From Tetrahymena elliotti 4EA (taxonomy: Eukaryota; Ciliophora; Oligohymenophorea; Hymenostomatida; Tetrahymenidae), in contig JH720294.1 in assembly GCA_000231825.2 (NCBI GenBank), positions 629,158 to 693,157 on the forward strand: a DNA stretch of 64,000 nt, read 5' to 3'. A program made the position numbers and the translations under genes. Shown one piece after another: positions 27,159 to 39,400 of the stretch; position 1 is the first letter of the stretch, and every line of letters begins with the position of its first letter. Under the pieces are notes generated by a model, which saw only the letters and a program-made list of their open reading frames with translations, did not search any database and was not told where the DNA came from.

Positions 27159-28411
27159 ATGATCAGTCATAATCAAATAAGATATAGCTTTTTTGCAAAT
27201 AAATAGGTGATCTAATTTCAAAAAGGATTATTAGAAATAGAATAAGAAGTTATAGAGTAATTAAACTAAAATTAATAGGATATCCGAAGTCTTTCAATTT
27301 GGTCACAGTTAGAATATAAATTCAAATATAACAAGTTATAGGGAATCCAAATATTAAAAAAAATATTACAATTATCTCCATAAGATGTAGATGCGAGGAT
27401 AGATTTAATACTAATATAAATAGAATTTAGAGAAGGAAATAAGGAAGATCAGATCCAATTATTAGATGAATGCTTTCAATTAGATCCTTCGTACTGGAGG
27501 AATTTTTATGTAGGAGGTATATTTTATAATTCTATTTCTGATGAGTAAAAGTCAAGAATGATATTAGAATAAGGATTGATTCATAATCCAAATAATTAAT
27601 GGATTATAAGTTATCTTACTTAAATATTATCTGATAAACCTTCTTTGGAGTAAATCACTAAGGGCTACTTGAATTAAATATTAACCTGTGAAATATATGA
27701 TAGCGAAATACTTAGATACATCTCCTATATTTATGGAAGTTTAAAAAATGAAAAATAATCTTTGTATTTCTTAGAATAGTCCTTAAAACTTAATCCTAAA
27801 TCTCCTTAGACACTTAACAACCTTGGGTAACTAATTAGAGCTTCTAAAAACGACAATATAAAATGTATAGATTATTGCAAAAAGGTATATTAGATAATTA
27901 ATTTATATTCATTTAATATAAAATAAATTTAAGAGACAAACATTTTTAACAGTTAAAATATTACTTACTAGTGGTCAAGTAAATCATTTTTATAATTTTT
28001 TAATAAAAGGCGAGTGAATTAAATCCTAGAATACTTAATGCTTATTACAATATGGGGTTAGCATATCAAAATGAATAATAATTTGAAAACTCTTTGCAGA
28101 GTTATAAACATTCAATTATTGGAAAAAAATTAAAAACTCCTTATCAAAAGTTATATGTTCTTTTAAAGTCATAAAAGTAATATTAAGAGGCAGAATACTA
28201 CATTTAAAAAGGTATGTCTGTTTTTCCAAATGAAATAACCATATCTTATTATTATTTTGATTTTCTTTTAAAGAATTTTGAATTCAAAGCTAAGAGAGAT
28301 ATTGAATCTTTTACTGAAGTTTCTAATATTTGTCTTAGGCTTACTCAAGAGGAGCAAAATAAATATTTGTATTCCTATTTATCTAAAGTTACTAATTAAC
28401 AGTTTTTTTGA
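27159..28411 (+). CDS. TPR-repeat protein, two exons
   Basis: Exon 1 is 27159-27884 (242 codons), the intron is 27885-28009 (GTATATT...AAAAG, 125 bp), and exon 2 is 28010-28411; the product is 375 aa. The true stop is TGA at 28409; the TAA at 28397-28399 encodes Gln. Degenerate 34-residue helical repeats run through the protein: YFLEQSLKLNPKSPQTLNN, ASELNPRILNAYYNMGLAYQ, and QEAEYYIQKGMSVFPNEI. No signal peptide or membrane helix is visible, so it is probably cytosolic. TPRs are protein-binding scaffolds; the partner is unknown. The closest known relatives might be assembly factors, but nothing specific is seen. It sits in the array on the opposite strand and converges on gene E, 255 bp away. 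Confidence 0.8.
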
Positions 28412-28666
28412 ATTTAATTATAAGAGTATCTTTCAAATGTGAATAAATGTGATTAGCATTAATATTTAATTTTATGTCAAAATATAATTTAAAATATGAT
28501 ATTGTGATATTATTTTTATTATTAAGAAGTATATATATCTACATACCATATATAAAAATGTAACCATGTTAATATAATAAAATTTAGAAAGTTATTATTT
28601 TTCATTGATATTTTAGATAAAATAATAACTTACATTTTGTTGATACTTTACTTTTGTTGTTAATTA

Positions 28667-31600
28667 TCAAAAGTATTCTATAATCATTGGAAGAAGACTA
28701 TTTTTGACATGCTCTCTTTAGTTATAAATATACTAAAGCAGTTTTTCTTCATTATTGAAGAATTTTATGATATATTTTCCAGAAATAACTATGTCTTGAA
28801 GCTCATCATACTCCTGAGTTTACTATTACTAGTTTATTACTAGGACCAATAATTGAACATCTAAATTAATTAATAGCTAGCATAGTTTATTTATCAAATT
28901 AGTATTTTTAAATTGTAATTATAAGTCAGTGATGTATATCAAAATCATTTAGTTCTATTTTTAGAGCTAAAACTATTTACTCTTCTGTTTCTCCATTTAT
29001 TTTTTCAGTGTTAGATAAATATTGATTTTTTATTCAGTATTTAAGATGAATTATTTAAGAGCAGCATGAATTCCAAAATGAAATAATTATTCTGAGTCTA
29101 AGTTTTCTTTCTTATTGCTGTTAGATGGTTAAATATTCTCTTGAGTTTAATTTTACCTATCATTTTAATCTTAAGCAGAATTTTACTGCTAGTTTTCTTT
29201 ATTTTATGTCTTGCTATTTTCATAAAGGTGAAAATTGGAATAATAGTCAGAATTTTAGTTATTTAAGTGATTTTAGTAATTATTATTTTAAATATGAGGT
29301 TAATCTGGATAGTTTTTTAGTTCAAGTAGAGTGTCTTGTTAACCACTCTATTTATTTGGAAAGCTTTCATTTATTAAATTTATATTTGTATAGAGTGAAG
29401 GTTATTTAGCTCTTGAATCTGACTCACTTAAATCTAGATTTTCATCTCCATTCAGTTAATTAATTTTAAATATCTAAGCATGAGATTGATAATTATCTAA
29501 TTTAAAAGATTTTTATGATTTTAAAGAATTCTTTCTTTAACTTTTAGATTAGTTATTTGCATATCTTGAAGGAGAGTATTCTGAATATTATTACTGAAAA
29601 TATTCAGCTGAGGCTTTACTTTGTAAAAAGACTGAAGATTCATCATTATTTAATTCTTATTAAGGGATCTTGTTTGTCAAGAGATTAAATGAGTTTTAAG
29701 AATTATTACTAAAATCAACATTTTAATAAAAAGAATTTTCCTTTTAAAAAGGGATCGAGGTATTTTTATTGGAAATCTCTTTCTTTTTTGATGAGTTTTC
29801 AAGATGTTTTACCTAAAATAGATTTTTCTTTTATTTTTTCTATAAGGATTAAGTCTGTTTAAGATTAAATTGATAATGTGAGATGAGTGATGTAACAGAT
29901 TGCTAAAGTATTTAGTTTTAGATTTTTTTTGAAGATTAAAAGATATTTTCAAAAGAATTAGGAGATTCTAAATTTTATATATTTACACTACCATTTTTTG
30001 AGTTGTTAAAATTTTCTTTAAGTTAAATTTAAAATAAATTTTTTTCTTCATCGGTTTTAGAATAATCATCCATACTCTTAAAGATTTATTTTTAAACAAA
30101 TCCGCTTTTATTCAATTTGCTGAAATTATTTCTCAATGAAATTATTTAGCTTTAGTTTTTTGAGTCACTGTCTTAGCCTTATTCTAAATTAAATAGGCTT
30201 ACATTATTGTCAATTTTTTTTTTAATATGTTTTTAAAAGAAGGTTTAGAGTAGCAGCTAAAGTAAATTAGGATAGGATTTAACAACTTTAATAGATATTT
30301 GAGCCATAAGTTACTCAAATAAATTATCATTAAAACAGTAGCTAATTAATCCAAAAGAATCATCTCCTTTAAATAGAATTTCTTTTAGAATATCTGAGCT
30401 TATTTTACAAACTTTTTCGTTACTCTTTTTTTTGTAGCAAGCAGATACTATCAAGACATTAAAATTACAATTCTCTAACTTTGAATAATTATCTTTCATT
30501 TCCTATAACTCATCAGAGAATAAACCATTTTTAAGGAAAATATTTGATAAACTATTCAGCACTTATATTTTTAAATGGGGTAAATAATATCTACAACATT
30601 CCAAAGAGTTTGTTAAAATGGTAGCAGCTTAGTTAAAGTTTTATTTCTCGATTTGAAGTTGAGCCTAACCTAAAGCGTAATAAGTGAAAAATATATCTGA
30701 GCTAAATTCATACCCACATACTTTCTTTTAGCTTTTGCATTTCCTTAATTTGTAGAAGGAAAAAAATTTTGTCTTTTCATTTTATATATGATGCAATTAA
30801 ACCTGGCTCAACAAATTTGATTTTATTGTTTTTTAGTTTGACTTTTTGAGTAGGCTACTTTTTTAAAGAACTATTTCATTTTAAGAAGATCTAAAATATT
30901 TACTTTTAAATTAAGATTCTTTTCTTTTTTTTAAATTTGTTGATTCATTCTAAGATTCTTCTTATATTTATTATATTGTAGTAGAAGATATTTTTCCTAC
31001 CAATTGAGGTAAATTTGAAAAGTGACTCTAATCATGACCATAATTAATTTATTCTTATTAAAAATTTCTTTATTAACTGTTCTCTTTTTTAATTATTGAC
31101 TTCTTGAAAGGAAACATTAAAATTTATGAGGTTTTTGCTTCATTAATGTGCTTTGAATAAGCTGTCAATTTTCTCGTAAGATATTGAGACTCTTCAATGT
31201 TTTAGAAAAACAAACTATTCTAAAGAGCTAAAACTTTATAAGCAAGATTTTAGTATGTCTATTACTTTTCTGTATTACCCTCATTTGTATCTTGAAATTT
31301 TTCATGATTTTTTATATAAAGAATGCTTATTTTTTTGAGAATTTCTTCTACGTTTTTCATGTCCTTTGATTTGAAAGAAGAAATCAAAATAGGATAATAG
31401 TTATACATGTCTCTTTTGTATGAAAATGGTAGAAGTGTTTTACTTATTATTGCATTTTCTTTAGCAAATTCTTAGAAAATATCCTCTAATCCAGAGTTTA
31501 TATTTAAATAACTTGCAAGTGATTTCAGCAAGTTTAATTTTCTCTGAAATAAATTCCAGTACAGCTCCTCATCGTTCTAAATGCAATACTAAGGTATATA

Positions 31601-34239
31601 ATGTTTTACTTCCTTATCTTATTTTTAATCAGATTTTAGACAATTTTATTCTTAGTTTTTATTATTTTATATACTGTTACAGTTTTACTATTTATTATTA
31701 TTTTCAAAGTTGGCTAGATTAAATATTGTAGTTAGTCTGTCAATATTTTCTATATTTTCTTGAGAATAAACCTTAAGTTCATATTTTGCAAATATTATAG
31801 CTTTTTGAAAATTTTCGACTGCTTCTTAAAATCTGCTACTCTTGTAATGTATAACTCCAATATTATTATAGCAAACACCTAATGCTCTGTAGTTACAGAA
31901 TTTTTCAAAAAATTAAACTTGAATATTAAGATTAAGTAGAGATGTGCTGTCATTTTGTTTTAATATATTCTAGTTGGTGAATTTAAGTATTTTAAATAAA
32001 TTTTAGAAGCTATTTAGTAGCTCTTATGTATCATTAGAAAGACATATTTTATCAAAATCAGAATCAATATTAAATTCAATATCAATTTAATTTTCCATTT
32101 CTAAAATAGAAGCATCAGATTAGAAGGTATCTTTACTACCTTTTTTATCATTTTTTGCATTTGGAGGAATTAAATTATTATTTTAAATTTATTGTTTTTT
32201 TATTTTAATTTATTTAAGGATATTAGTTAAGTGTACAATAGGGTGAATAAGTAATTACCCAAGAATTATNNNNNNNNNNNNNNNNNNNNNNNNNNNNNNN
32301 NNNNNNNNNNNNNNNNNNNNNNNNNNNNNNNNNNNNNNNNNNNNNNNNNNNNNNNNNNNNNNNNNNNNNNNNNNNNNNNNNNNNNNNNNNNNNNNNNNNN
32401 NNNNNNNNNNNNNNNNNNNNNNNNNNNNNNNNNNNNNNNNNNNNNNNNNNNNNNNNNNNNNNNNNNNNNNNNNNNNNNNNNNNNNNNNNNNNNNNNNNNN
32501 NNNNNNNNNNNNNNNNNNNNNNNNNNNNNNNNNNNNNNNNNNNNNNNNNNNNNNNNNNNNNNNNNNNNNNNNNNNNNNNNNNNNNNNNNNNNNNNNNNNN
32601 NNNNNNNNNNNNNNNNNNNNNNNNNNNNNNNNNNNNNNNNNNNNNNNNNNNNNNNNNNNNNNNNNNNNNNNNNNNNNNNNNNNNNNNNNNNNNNNNNNNN
32701 NNNNNNNNNNNNNNNTTGGTCGCTTTTAAGTTGGATTAAAGAGTTATAAATGATAGTTAATTTTTATGGGTCCAAAAAAACTTGAAATTTAGAGTTCTAT
32801 CCAAAGTTTTAAAAATATTAATGAGCCTGAGTTAAGTCTAATGTTATACATAAGATAGAATATTTTTCTTCTAAAAAATTAGGATCATTATTTGGATACC
32901 TCATTCTCCTTTAACAAAATACACTTGCTAAATAAGGATTTGCATTTGTGTAAAATAACTTAGGGTCAAATAAAAGTGTTGATATAGTATGCATTGTTGG
33001 TTAATAGTAAAATCTACATCTCAGGTCTAACCTATAAGTACCAACATAAGGGCATCCAGGAGGTATTGGATATGATGTATATGTTGTATTTATGCTAGTC
33101 ATATAAATTAATCCATCATATTCATGACCTGTAAATATGTCTTTAATTTATAACCACATATTCTTTTACTTTAAATTATCAAATCTAATTGCTTTCCATA
33201 TAGAATCAAGTCTTTGGCCTCTATCAATTTATCTCAGCTATTTTTCATCTAAATCTTCCAAATGGCTCTCATTAACATGATGCCTAAATTATCAAAAGAA
33301 ATAAAAAAATAAGTCATCTTAATACCTTTGAATTTTTATTCAAATTAAAAAAATATTACAATCATAAAAATTTATATAAAATTTAAGAAGCAAGGTATCT
33401 TAATTACAATAAAATGAAAACAAATAACTAGCATTTTTAGTTTAAGAATATTTGTATTAGGTATATTTGTCTGTTTGTATTAGTCTTTACTTTTGTTTTT
33501 ATTAGAAGCTTTAATAAATCATTAGGATGATTCACTATAAAAGTTTACTTACCTTAACATAAATTTGTATTAAATTACATTCAACAAAACAAAATATGTA
33601 ATTTTATTATGCTATTTTGAGTAAATCAAACAAAAGTAATTGATTAAAAATTTCTTTTTTGAATATTATCACATAACATTATTTAGTAATAAACTAATTA
33701 AATCATAAAGTAGATTTGATAATAATATAATATACCAATAATTTAGCAAATAGAAAATATTTTTGAATAGAATAAATTTTAAATTACCACACACTTGTTA
33801 AGATTGAGTTTCTCATGAACATATCCAAGACAGTCTTATTTTCTTATCTGTAAAATGACCTATCTATATTATGTATTGCAGGAGTATATTTAGAATTTTT
33901 GATAACAGCATCATGTATATTTTTACCAAAAAATTCATTCAATAGGTTTATTTGCCAAGGAATCTTTTAAACTTAAGAGTTCAGTTAGTTAACAACAGCT
34001 TAATTTTACTGCATAGAACTTTATATTTAGTCTTAAAAGAGGTTAGAAGTAAACTGATTGATTTAATCCACACATATATTTTAATAAATATCTATGATAG
34101 CAAGAGCTGAGAAAGTCATAACAATAGTAGGCAATAGAATCACAAAAACAATTAAAATTTAAGTAAAATTTTTTGAAATCTTATCTTTGATTCTTAGAAG
34201 AAAATTTTGAGCCTTTGCTTCGCTATTCTCTTCTTCCAT
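28667..34239 (-). CDS. Array gene E: Cache-like/TPR/vWA-like transmembrane protein (contains assembly gap)
   Basis: Close duplicate of gene C. Exon 1 is 33788-34239 (ATG 34239, MEEENSEAKAQ), the intron is 33284-33787, and exon 2 is 28667-33283. It carries helix ILIVFVILLPTIVMTFSALA, motif DLRCRFYY, TPR with GVCYNNIGVIHY, and a vWA-like C-terminus ending at TGA 28667. A run of N at 32270-32715 covers the region before the second membrane helix. The corresponding stretch in C is 432 bp against 446 N; using 432 puts both sides of exon 2 in one frame, giving about 1,684 aa. It lacks the 20-bp duplication that breaks C, so this is probably the functional copy. Confidence 0.8.
32270..32715. other. 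Assembly gap (446 N)
   Basis: Run of unknown bases inside exon 2 of gene E. Alignment by eye to gene C (18106-18537) predicts about 432 bp here. The C and E copies are similar enough to confuse assembly. Confidence 0.95.
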
Positions 34240-34749
34240 TTTGCTTTCTTTATTTCTTACTTTCAAATTACTCTAAAATAAATAAAAGACTAACTAATTA
34301 TTTTTTTTAGTTCAAAATATTATTAAATTAGTAAAAAAACTTGAAAATTGTTTGTTCAAAGACTTTAATTAGTTTATATCAAAAATTAAAGAAGTTTTTT
34401 CTTAGCATTGATAGATAGCATATAAATATCAATTAATTCTAGTTTTAAATATACATCAAAAATAACAAATGCCTTCAGTAAAATTTTATTTTTTATTTTT
34501 ATTGAAATAACATGAAGTCAAAATAGAAATTTACTCGAAAAATTATTAATTTATCAAATAATTTTTACAATTTCAATATCATTTAAAATGAATTTTAAAT
34601 TATATTAATAATAATAAATAAAGTTTTAGAAATAAGAAATAATTTTTATTTTCAAAATCACAATATTTTAATATTGATTTTACTTGGCTTGGAATGAGTA
34701 GTATCAATCATCTTAATAATCTTTAAAATTTTTTTCATATATGAAATGT

Positions 34750-34865
34750 ATGTAATATTTAGTTTTTTCATCTTTTTAATTTCGAAATTCAGAATATTCA
34801 TCAAGGATTATGAATAATTCTATAAGATAGCCAAAAACTCAATATCTAAATTAAATATAAATTAC
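34750..34865 (-). pseudogene. Decayed family 3' fragment upstream of gene E
   Basis: Minus-strand frame reads NLDIEFLAILQNYSQSL and then degenerates. It corresponds to the ELLILLQNHSQQL part of the gene D 3' end and lies at the same distance from gene E as the 20.7-kb fragment does from gene C. It was probably copied with the C/E block, and it marks the duplication breakpoint inside a D-like neighbour that is not present here. Confidence 0.55.
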
Positions 34866-35468
34866 TGTATGTAGTAATATTATTAGATTATTTTAATAAT
34901 AAATTGTCTGATTACTTACTTTCTTTTTTGGGATAACGAATTATAGAGAGAGCTGAATAAACAATTTATCTCATTTTTTAATAAATAATAAAATTAATTT
35001 TTAATTTTAAAATAATAAGAATATTTTTTAGTTTGCAAGTAATATTTTTATTTTCACATTTCTTATACTATTTTTCAATTAACCAAATCAAATCTTTTAG
35101 TTTTTGATTATATTTCAATTTTTAAAAATTCATAATTTGTTAAGAAAAGATTAGACAATATTCTGAAAATAATTTATGATTGATTTAGTTAATCAACAAT
35201 CAAGTACATCTTAAATTAAAAATGTAAATTCTTATTAAAATTATTGAAAAAGCTTTGTTCAGGAAAGTTCTACTTGAGGAAGAATAAAAATTTTATGTTA
35301 AAGTAAAATAATAAAGTTTGATAGATAATAAACAAGCATAAAAAAACAATATTTTGGAAGTAGAAATAATTTTATAATATATATTTAATAAATAATGTTA
35401 TTTTAATTGCTCAATATTTTATAAATATTTGAACATGATCTAATACTAAAGATAAATTTCTTGGTTTT
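34866..35468. other. Spacer 3' of dUTPase
   Basis: About 600 bp of A+T-rich sequence without a coding frame. It holds the dUTPase 3' flank. No terminator-type element is recognisable. Confidence 0.5.
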
Positions 35469-35960
35469 TCATTATTGATTTTGTTAAGCAAAAGTACCTG
35501 AAGAACCAAAACCATTTTCTCCTCTAATTTTATCAACTTGTTAACTGTCAACTTCTTATTTTCCATCTAACTTTTAGAAAAAGGCATTTCCTTCAAAGAT
35601 TCTTTCAATGATAATTTAAGCAATCTTAACACCACCTCCAATAGTAATGTCTTTATCGGTTCTGTTGACTAATAAAACTTTCAAAAGACCCTTGTAACCT
35701 CTATCAATAACACCTGCATCTACTGAAATACCCTTAACGGCGTTACCAGAAGTAGGAGCAACTCTACCATAGTAACCCTTAGGAACTTCAATTTTTAAAC
35801 CAGTGTTAATTAATGCACTTTATCTAGCAGGAATAACTTCATTACAAGTACTCAAGCTGTAAAGATCCCAACCAGCAGATTCTGCATAAGCCTTAAAAGG
35901 TTGCTTAGCACCATCTTCGACTTGAATGAAGTACAATGAATTTTCAGAATATTGTTCCAT
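35469..35960 (-). CDS. dut: Deoxyuridine 5'-triphosphate nucleotidohydrolase (dUTPase)
   Basis: Intronless, 163 aa, typical length of the trimeric dUTPase family. The enzyme hydrolyses dUTP to dUMP and pyrophosphate, keeping uracil out of DNA and supplying dUMP for dTMP synthesis; it needs Mg2+. All five motifs are present in order: SAGWDLYS (1), GRVAPTSG (2), GVIDRGYKG (3), KIAQIIIERI (4) and RGENGFGSSGTF (5). The Gln in motif 4 is encoded by TAA, which fixes the genetic code. Motif 2 has Thr where Arg is usual (APRSG), and the following residues NAVKG are atypical; the Ser is kept. Codon use is cleaner and more GC-rich than in neighbours, suggesting high expression. Start ATG 35960 gives MEQYSENSLYF. 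It is unrelated to the array genes around it. Confidence 0.95.
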
Positions 35961-36445
35961 TTTTTTGATTTTGCTATTTTTATTTATTTTTTGAGTGTTC
36001 TACTATTTTTATAATTTTTGGATTAATTTATTAAGATTTTTTAACTCTAACTCTACTTTTTCTAACTTAAATATCATTTTTACCATTGGCGCTTAAATGC
36101 CACAAAAAAACCTAGTGCCCGGTAAATCTTGTTATTACTTTCTTTTTTTTTTTTGTTATTTAAGAAAATTAATTTTTGGTTTTTGTGTGAAATATTTAGA
36201 AAAGTTCAATAATAAAATAAGAAACAAACAATTTCTTTTGAAAATATTTTGTTTATCTGACTTAAAAACTGAATAAAATATTTTTTTATTTATTTCGAAT
36301 TGGCTTTTTTAGTTTAAAAAATGAAAAATTATTAATTTTAAAAATCTAATTTAAATCAGCTTTATTATTTCAAAATTTTTAGAGAAGGAGGGATTTATAT
36401 AAATATCAAGAATACATACTGACAATGTAATTAGTTAATTATTAT
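35961..36445. other. dUTPase upstream region and gene F 3' flank
   Basis: 485 bp holding the dUTPase 5' region. The part at 36080-36130 is notably less A+T-rich than its surroundings and contains an E2F-like site (listed separately). No coding frame is seen. Confidence 0.5.
36086..36092 (+). promoter_or_regulatory. Possible E2F/DP site upstream of dUTPase
   Basis: TTGGCGC at about 126-132 bp upstream of the dUTPase start matches the E2F core TTSSCGC, and is followed by TTAAA. dUTPase is an S-phase gene controlled by E2F in many eukaryotes, and a GC-rich core is unexpected by chance in this A+T-rich DNA. The assignment rests on motif and context only. Confidence 0.35.
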
Positions 36446-39400
36446 TCATTGAAAAGAATTTGTTTAAAATTACTCTACAATTGTTGGATATAATCTGTGG
36501 TTTGTTATATCTCTTTAATTATAAATATATTATAACATTTTAGATTAAGAAGTAAAGAATTAAATTACATTTTAACTTTATATTTCAATACTTTAATCTA
36601 TTGATTATTCTAAAGTTGATTAGTAAGAATTTTCTAGTAAAACAAGCAGTTCTATACTTAAATTGTAAAGCAAGCTGCATAATTCTTTATATAAAAACAT
36701 ATTTCTAATTATCAGGATTTAATCTGTTACATAAATCAAGAAAGTCTTTTATATTGGGTATGAATCAGAATTATGAAATTTAAAATAATTGGAAGGAAGT
36801 AATTCTCTTTAACTATAACTTAATTTCTTAAAATCACCAAATTTTTATTAAGCATAATAAAATGATATCTTTTCTGATGAATTTAAAATTTCTCTTTTAA
36901 GTGCAAAATGAACTCCAAGGTGGAAGATTAACTCTTATTATTTTTATTCTTAAATTGAATTTTTAAAATCTGAATTCGAAATTCTATCTCTGCTTAATTT
37001 TTCATTTGATGAGCTCTAAAATAGATTTAAATTTTGATTTTCAACATTTTATTCACAAATTTCATCAATTGATGGAAATTTAGAGTATTTTTTTTCATCA
37101 TCACTATAAGATTTGATTGTTAAATTCTAACGCTCTGTATTATATAAGCTTTCATCACTATTTACTATTTTCTTTTCATCAGTTTATTAATAAATTTTTT
37201 TGAATGATGAAGGTTTATTCAGACTGGTTTTATGATAAATTTTAGATGAAAATCTAGAATTATCCATTTTTATTTTAGGCAATTGTCTTTCTAATTATTT
37301 ACATTATTATGAAATTTAAATCTTTTCTTGTTGCTTTGATTGAGAGAACTGAATTTAAGAATTTTATATTGTTTTTATAGTTTTTATTTAGTTTTTGGAA
37401 TTGTTATTACTATTTGAGATCAATTTTTTAATAAAATATTTATCTTGATTATTAAGTTATTTTTAATCTTCTCTTAAATTAATATAAAAATTTTCAGTTT
37501 ACTACAACTAGTTTGTGCTTTCTCCTAAATCCTAATTATGATAATTGAAATTATTATTGATTTCTTCTAAATTATTCTTATAAAAGAATTGACGAGAAGA
37601 GTTTATTGAATTTAATTTTGAATTGAAAATTTATGGCATATTATTTTCAATGTTGAAATCATTAATAGATTAATCTAAAATTAATTTTCCATTTGACTAC
37701 AAATTATTTAAATTATCTACACTTTTGAAAGAGACTTACTAACCCAGATTCTCTTAGTTTAATTCTATTACTTATATTCTAATATTTAATTCTTTTTATT
37801 GCTTTTAAAAACTTTTATTTTTTACTTAACCATTTTTTTACATTTTATGAATTGAAAAAAATTCATCATCGCATTATTCATGAGTATTTTATTAATTTTT
37901 TTGATTTAATTTTTATGAGTCGTTTTATTTAATCTCAGATTTGCAATTTAATTTCTAAGAAAAATTGGATAAAGCAGATTAAATATTTTTAATTTATTCA
38001 GGATTATTGAGAGTGAGACTACAATTTTAAGAGCATAAAGGCGAGTTTGCATAGAATTATTTGGAGTCCTGATCATTATTAAAAGCTTTGAAAAGAATAT
38101 CTTGAAAACGATTTATTTACTTCTTAATAATGAAAACTGGAGTAAACATTTGCTACTATAAATAAATGAGTTCTTCTTATTAGTAAGTTATTAAAGAAAG
38201 CTAATCTTATTGACGAGTTAATATATCCTTCAACATATCTTTGCACATGTATAGACATTATTTTTTTGAGAGAGGTTTATGTACATTAGTTATTATACAA
38301 ACCTTAAAATTAGATTTTTAGAGCTTTTCATACTGAAGCTACATTTTTAATAAAAATGGGTTTGTTAGTTTAGAACTTATAAAAATATTATTTAGTTTCT
38401 TCAAAATTCTTTTTTTTAAATGAGGTGAATAGACATAACATCTTTCTAATATTTTAGTTAAAATATCTGCTGAATAACTCAAATTTCCTATTTTTGTTTG
38501 GAGGTTTGAAAGCTGTAACGTGTAATATTAAGCAAAGATATCCATATTAAACTTATAATGTGCTATTTTTTCAAAAGACTTCATAGATTTTACTAAACTT
38601 TGATTCCTTGTTTTACTTCTTTATTGCTAAAAATCGTACAGACTTGAATCATTTGTATCATTTTAATTTTATGGGTTAAAATTCAAATCTTATTAAGAGC
38701 TATTAATTTACTTGTGAATCTCATATAAACTTTCTTCCTTTTGTTAAATATTTTTTTAAGTAAATGAATGAAATTTTTTTTTTTAAATTATTAAACTCTA
38801 TCTTGAGAATCTGATGATGATTATTATTATTATTATTCTTGGTTTTATTGCTTTCCAAAGAAAAGGCACTGTGTGGTTTTAAGTTTTTTTGGAGTTTCAT
38901 TATTTATTTTATGAATATCAATAATTAAATTATTTTAGTTTGTTATTTCTTATTATTCTTGAGTGCTGTTTTTTTCTGAAGTAATTGAACTTTTATTTTT
39001 AGAAATTTAAAAAAGATTTGTCTGTGTACCTCTAATTGTATGAAAAGTTGCTTTCTCCTCGAAGTATGCAGCCTCAATTTATTGAGAAGAAAGTATATGA
39101 CTATCTTCCATTGTCAAAAAGAGTGTGTCTTTTTTCTTTAAAATCTCTTTGTGCTTAAGGGTGAAATTACATGGAAGTTAAAGTGGAGCATCAGCTAAAT
39201 GAAATTTGTTTTTTAAAGTATTTTAAAGACATTGTTAATCAAGATGTTCAGCAGTGGGTTAAATTTTTGGAAATTCAATATTTTGTTGAGAATTATTTAG
39301 TGGATTATGTTGTGGAGTTGAGAAGAGGTTCAAAATACTTTTCTGATTTTCTTACTGAGTATTTGTTTTTTGGAGTAAACTATGCTAATTATTTAAAGAA

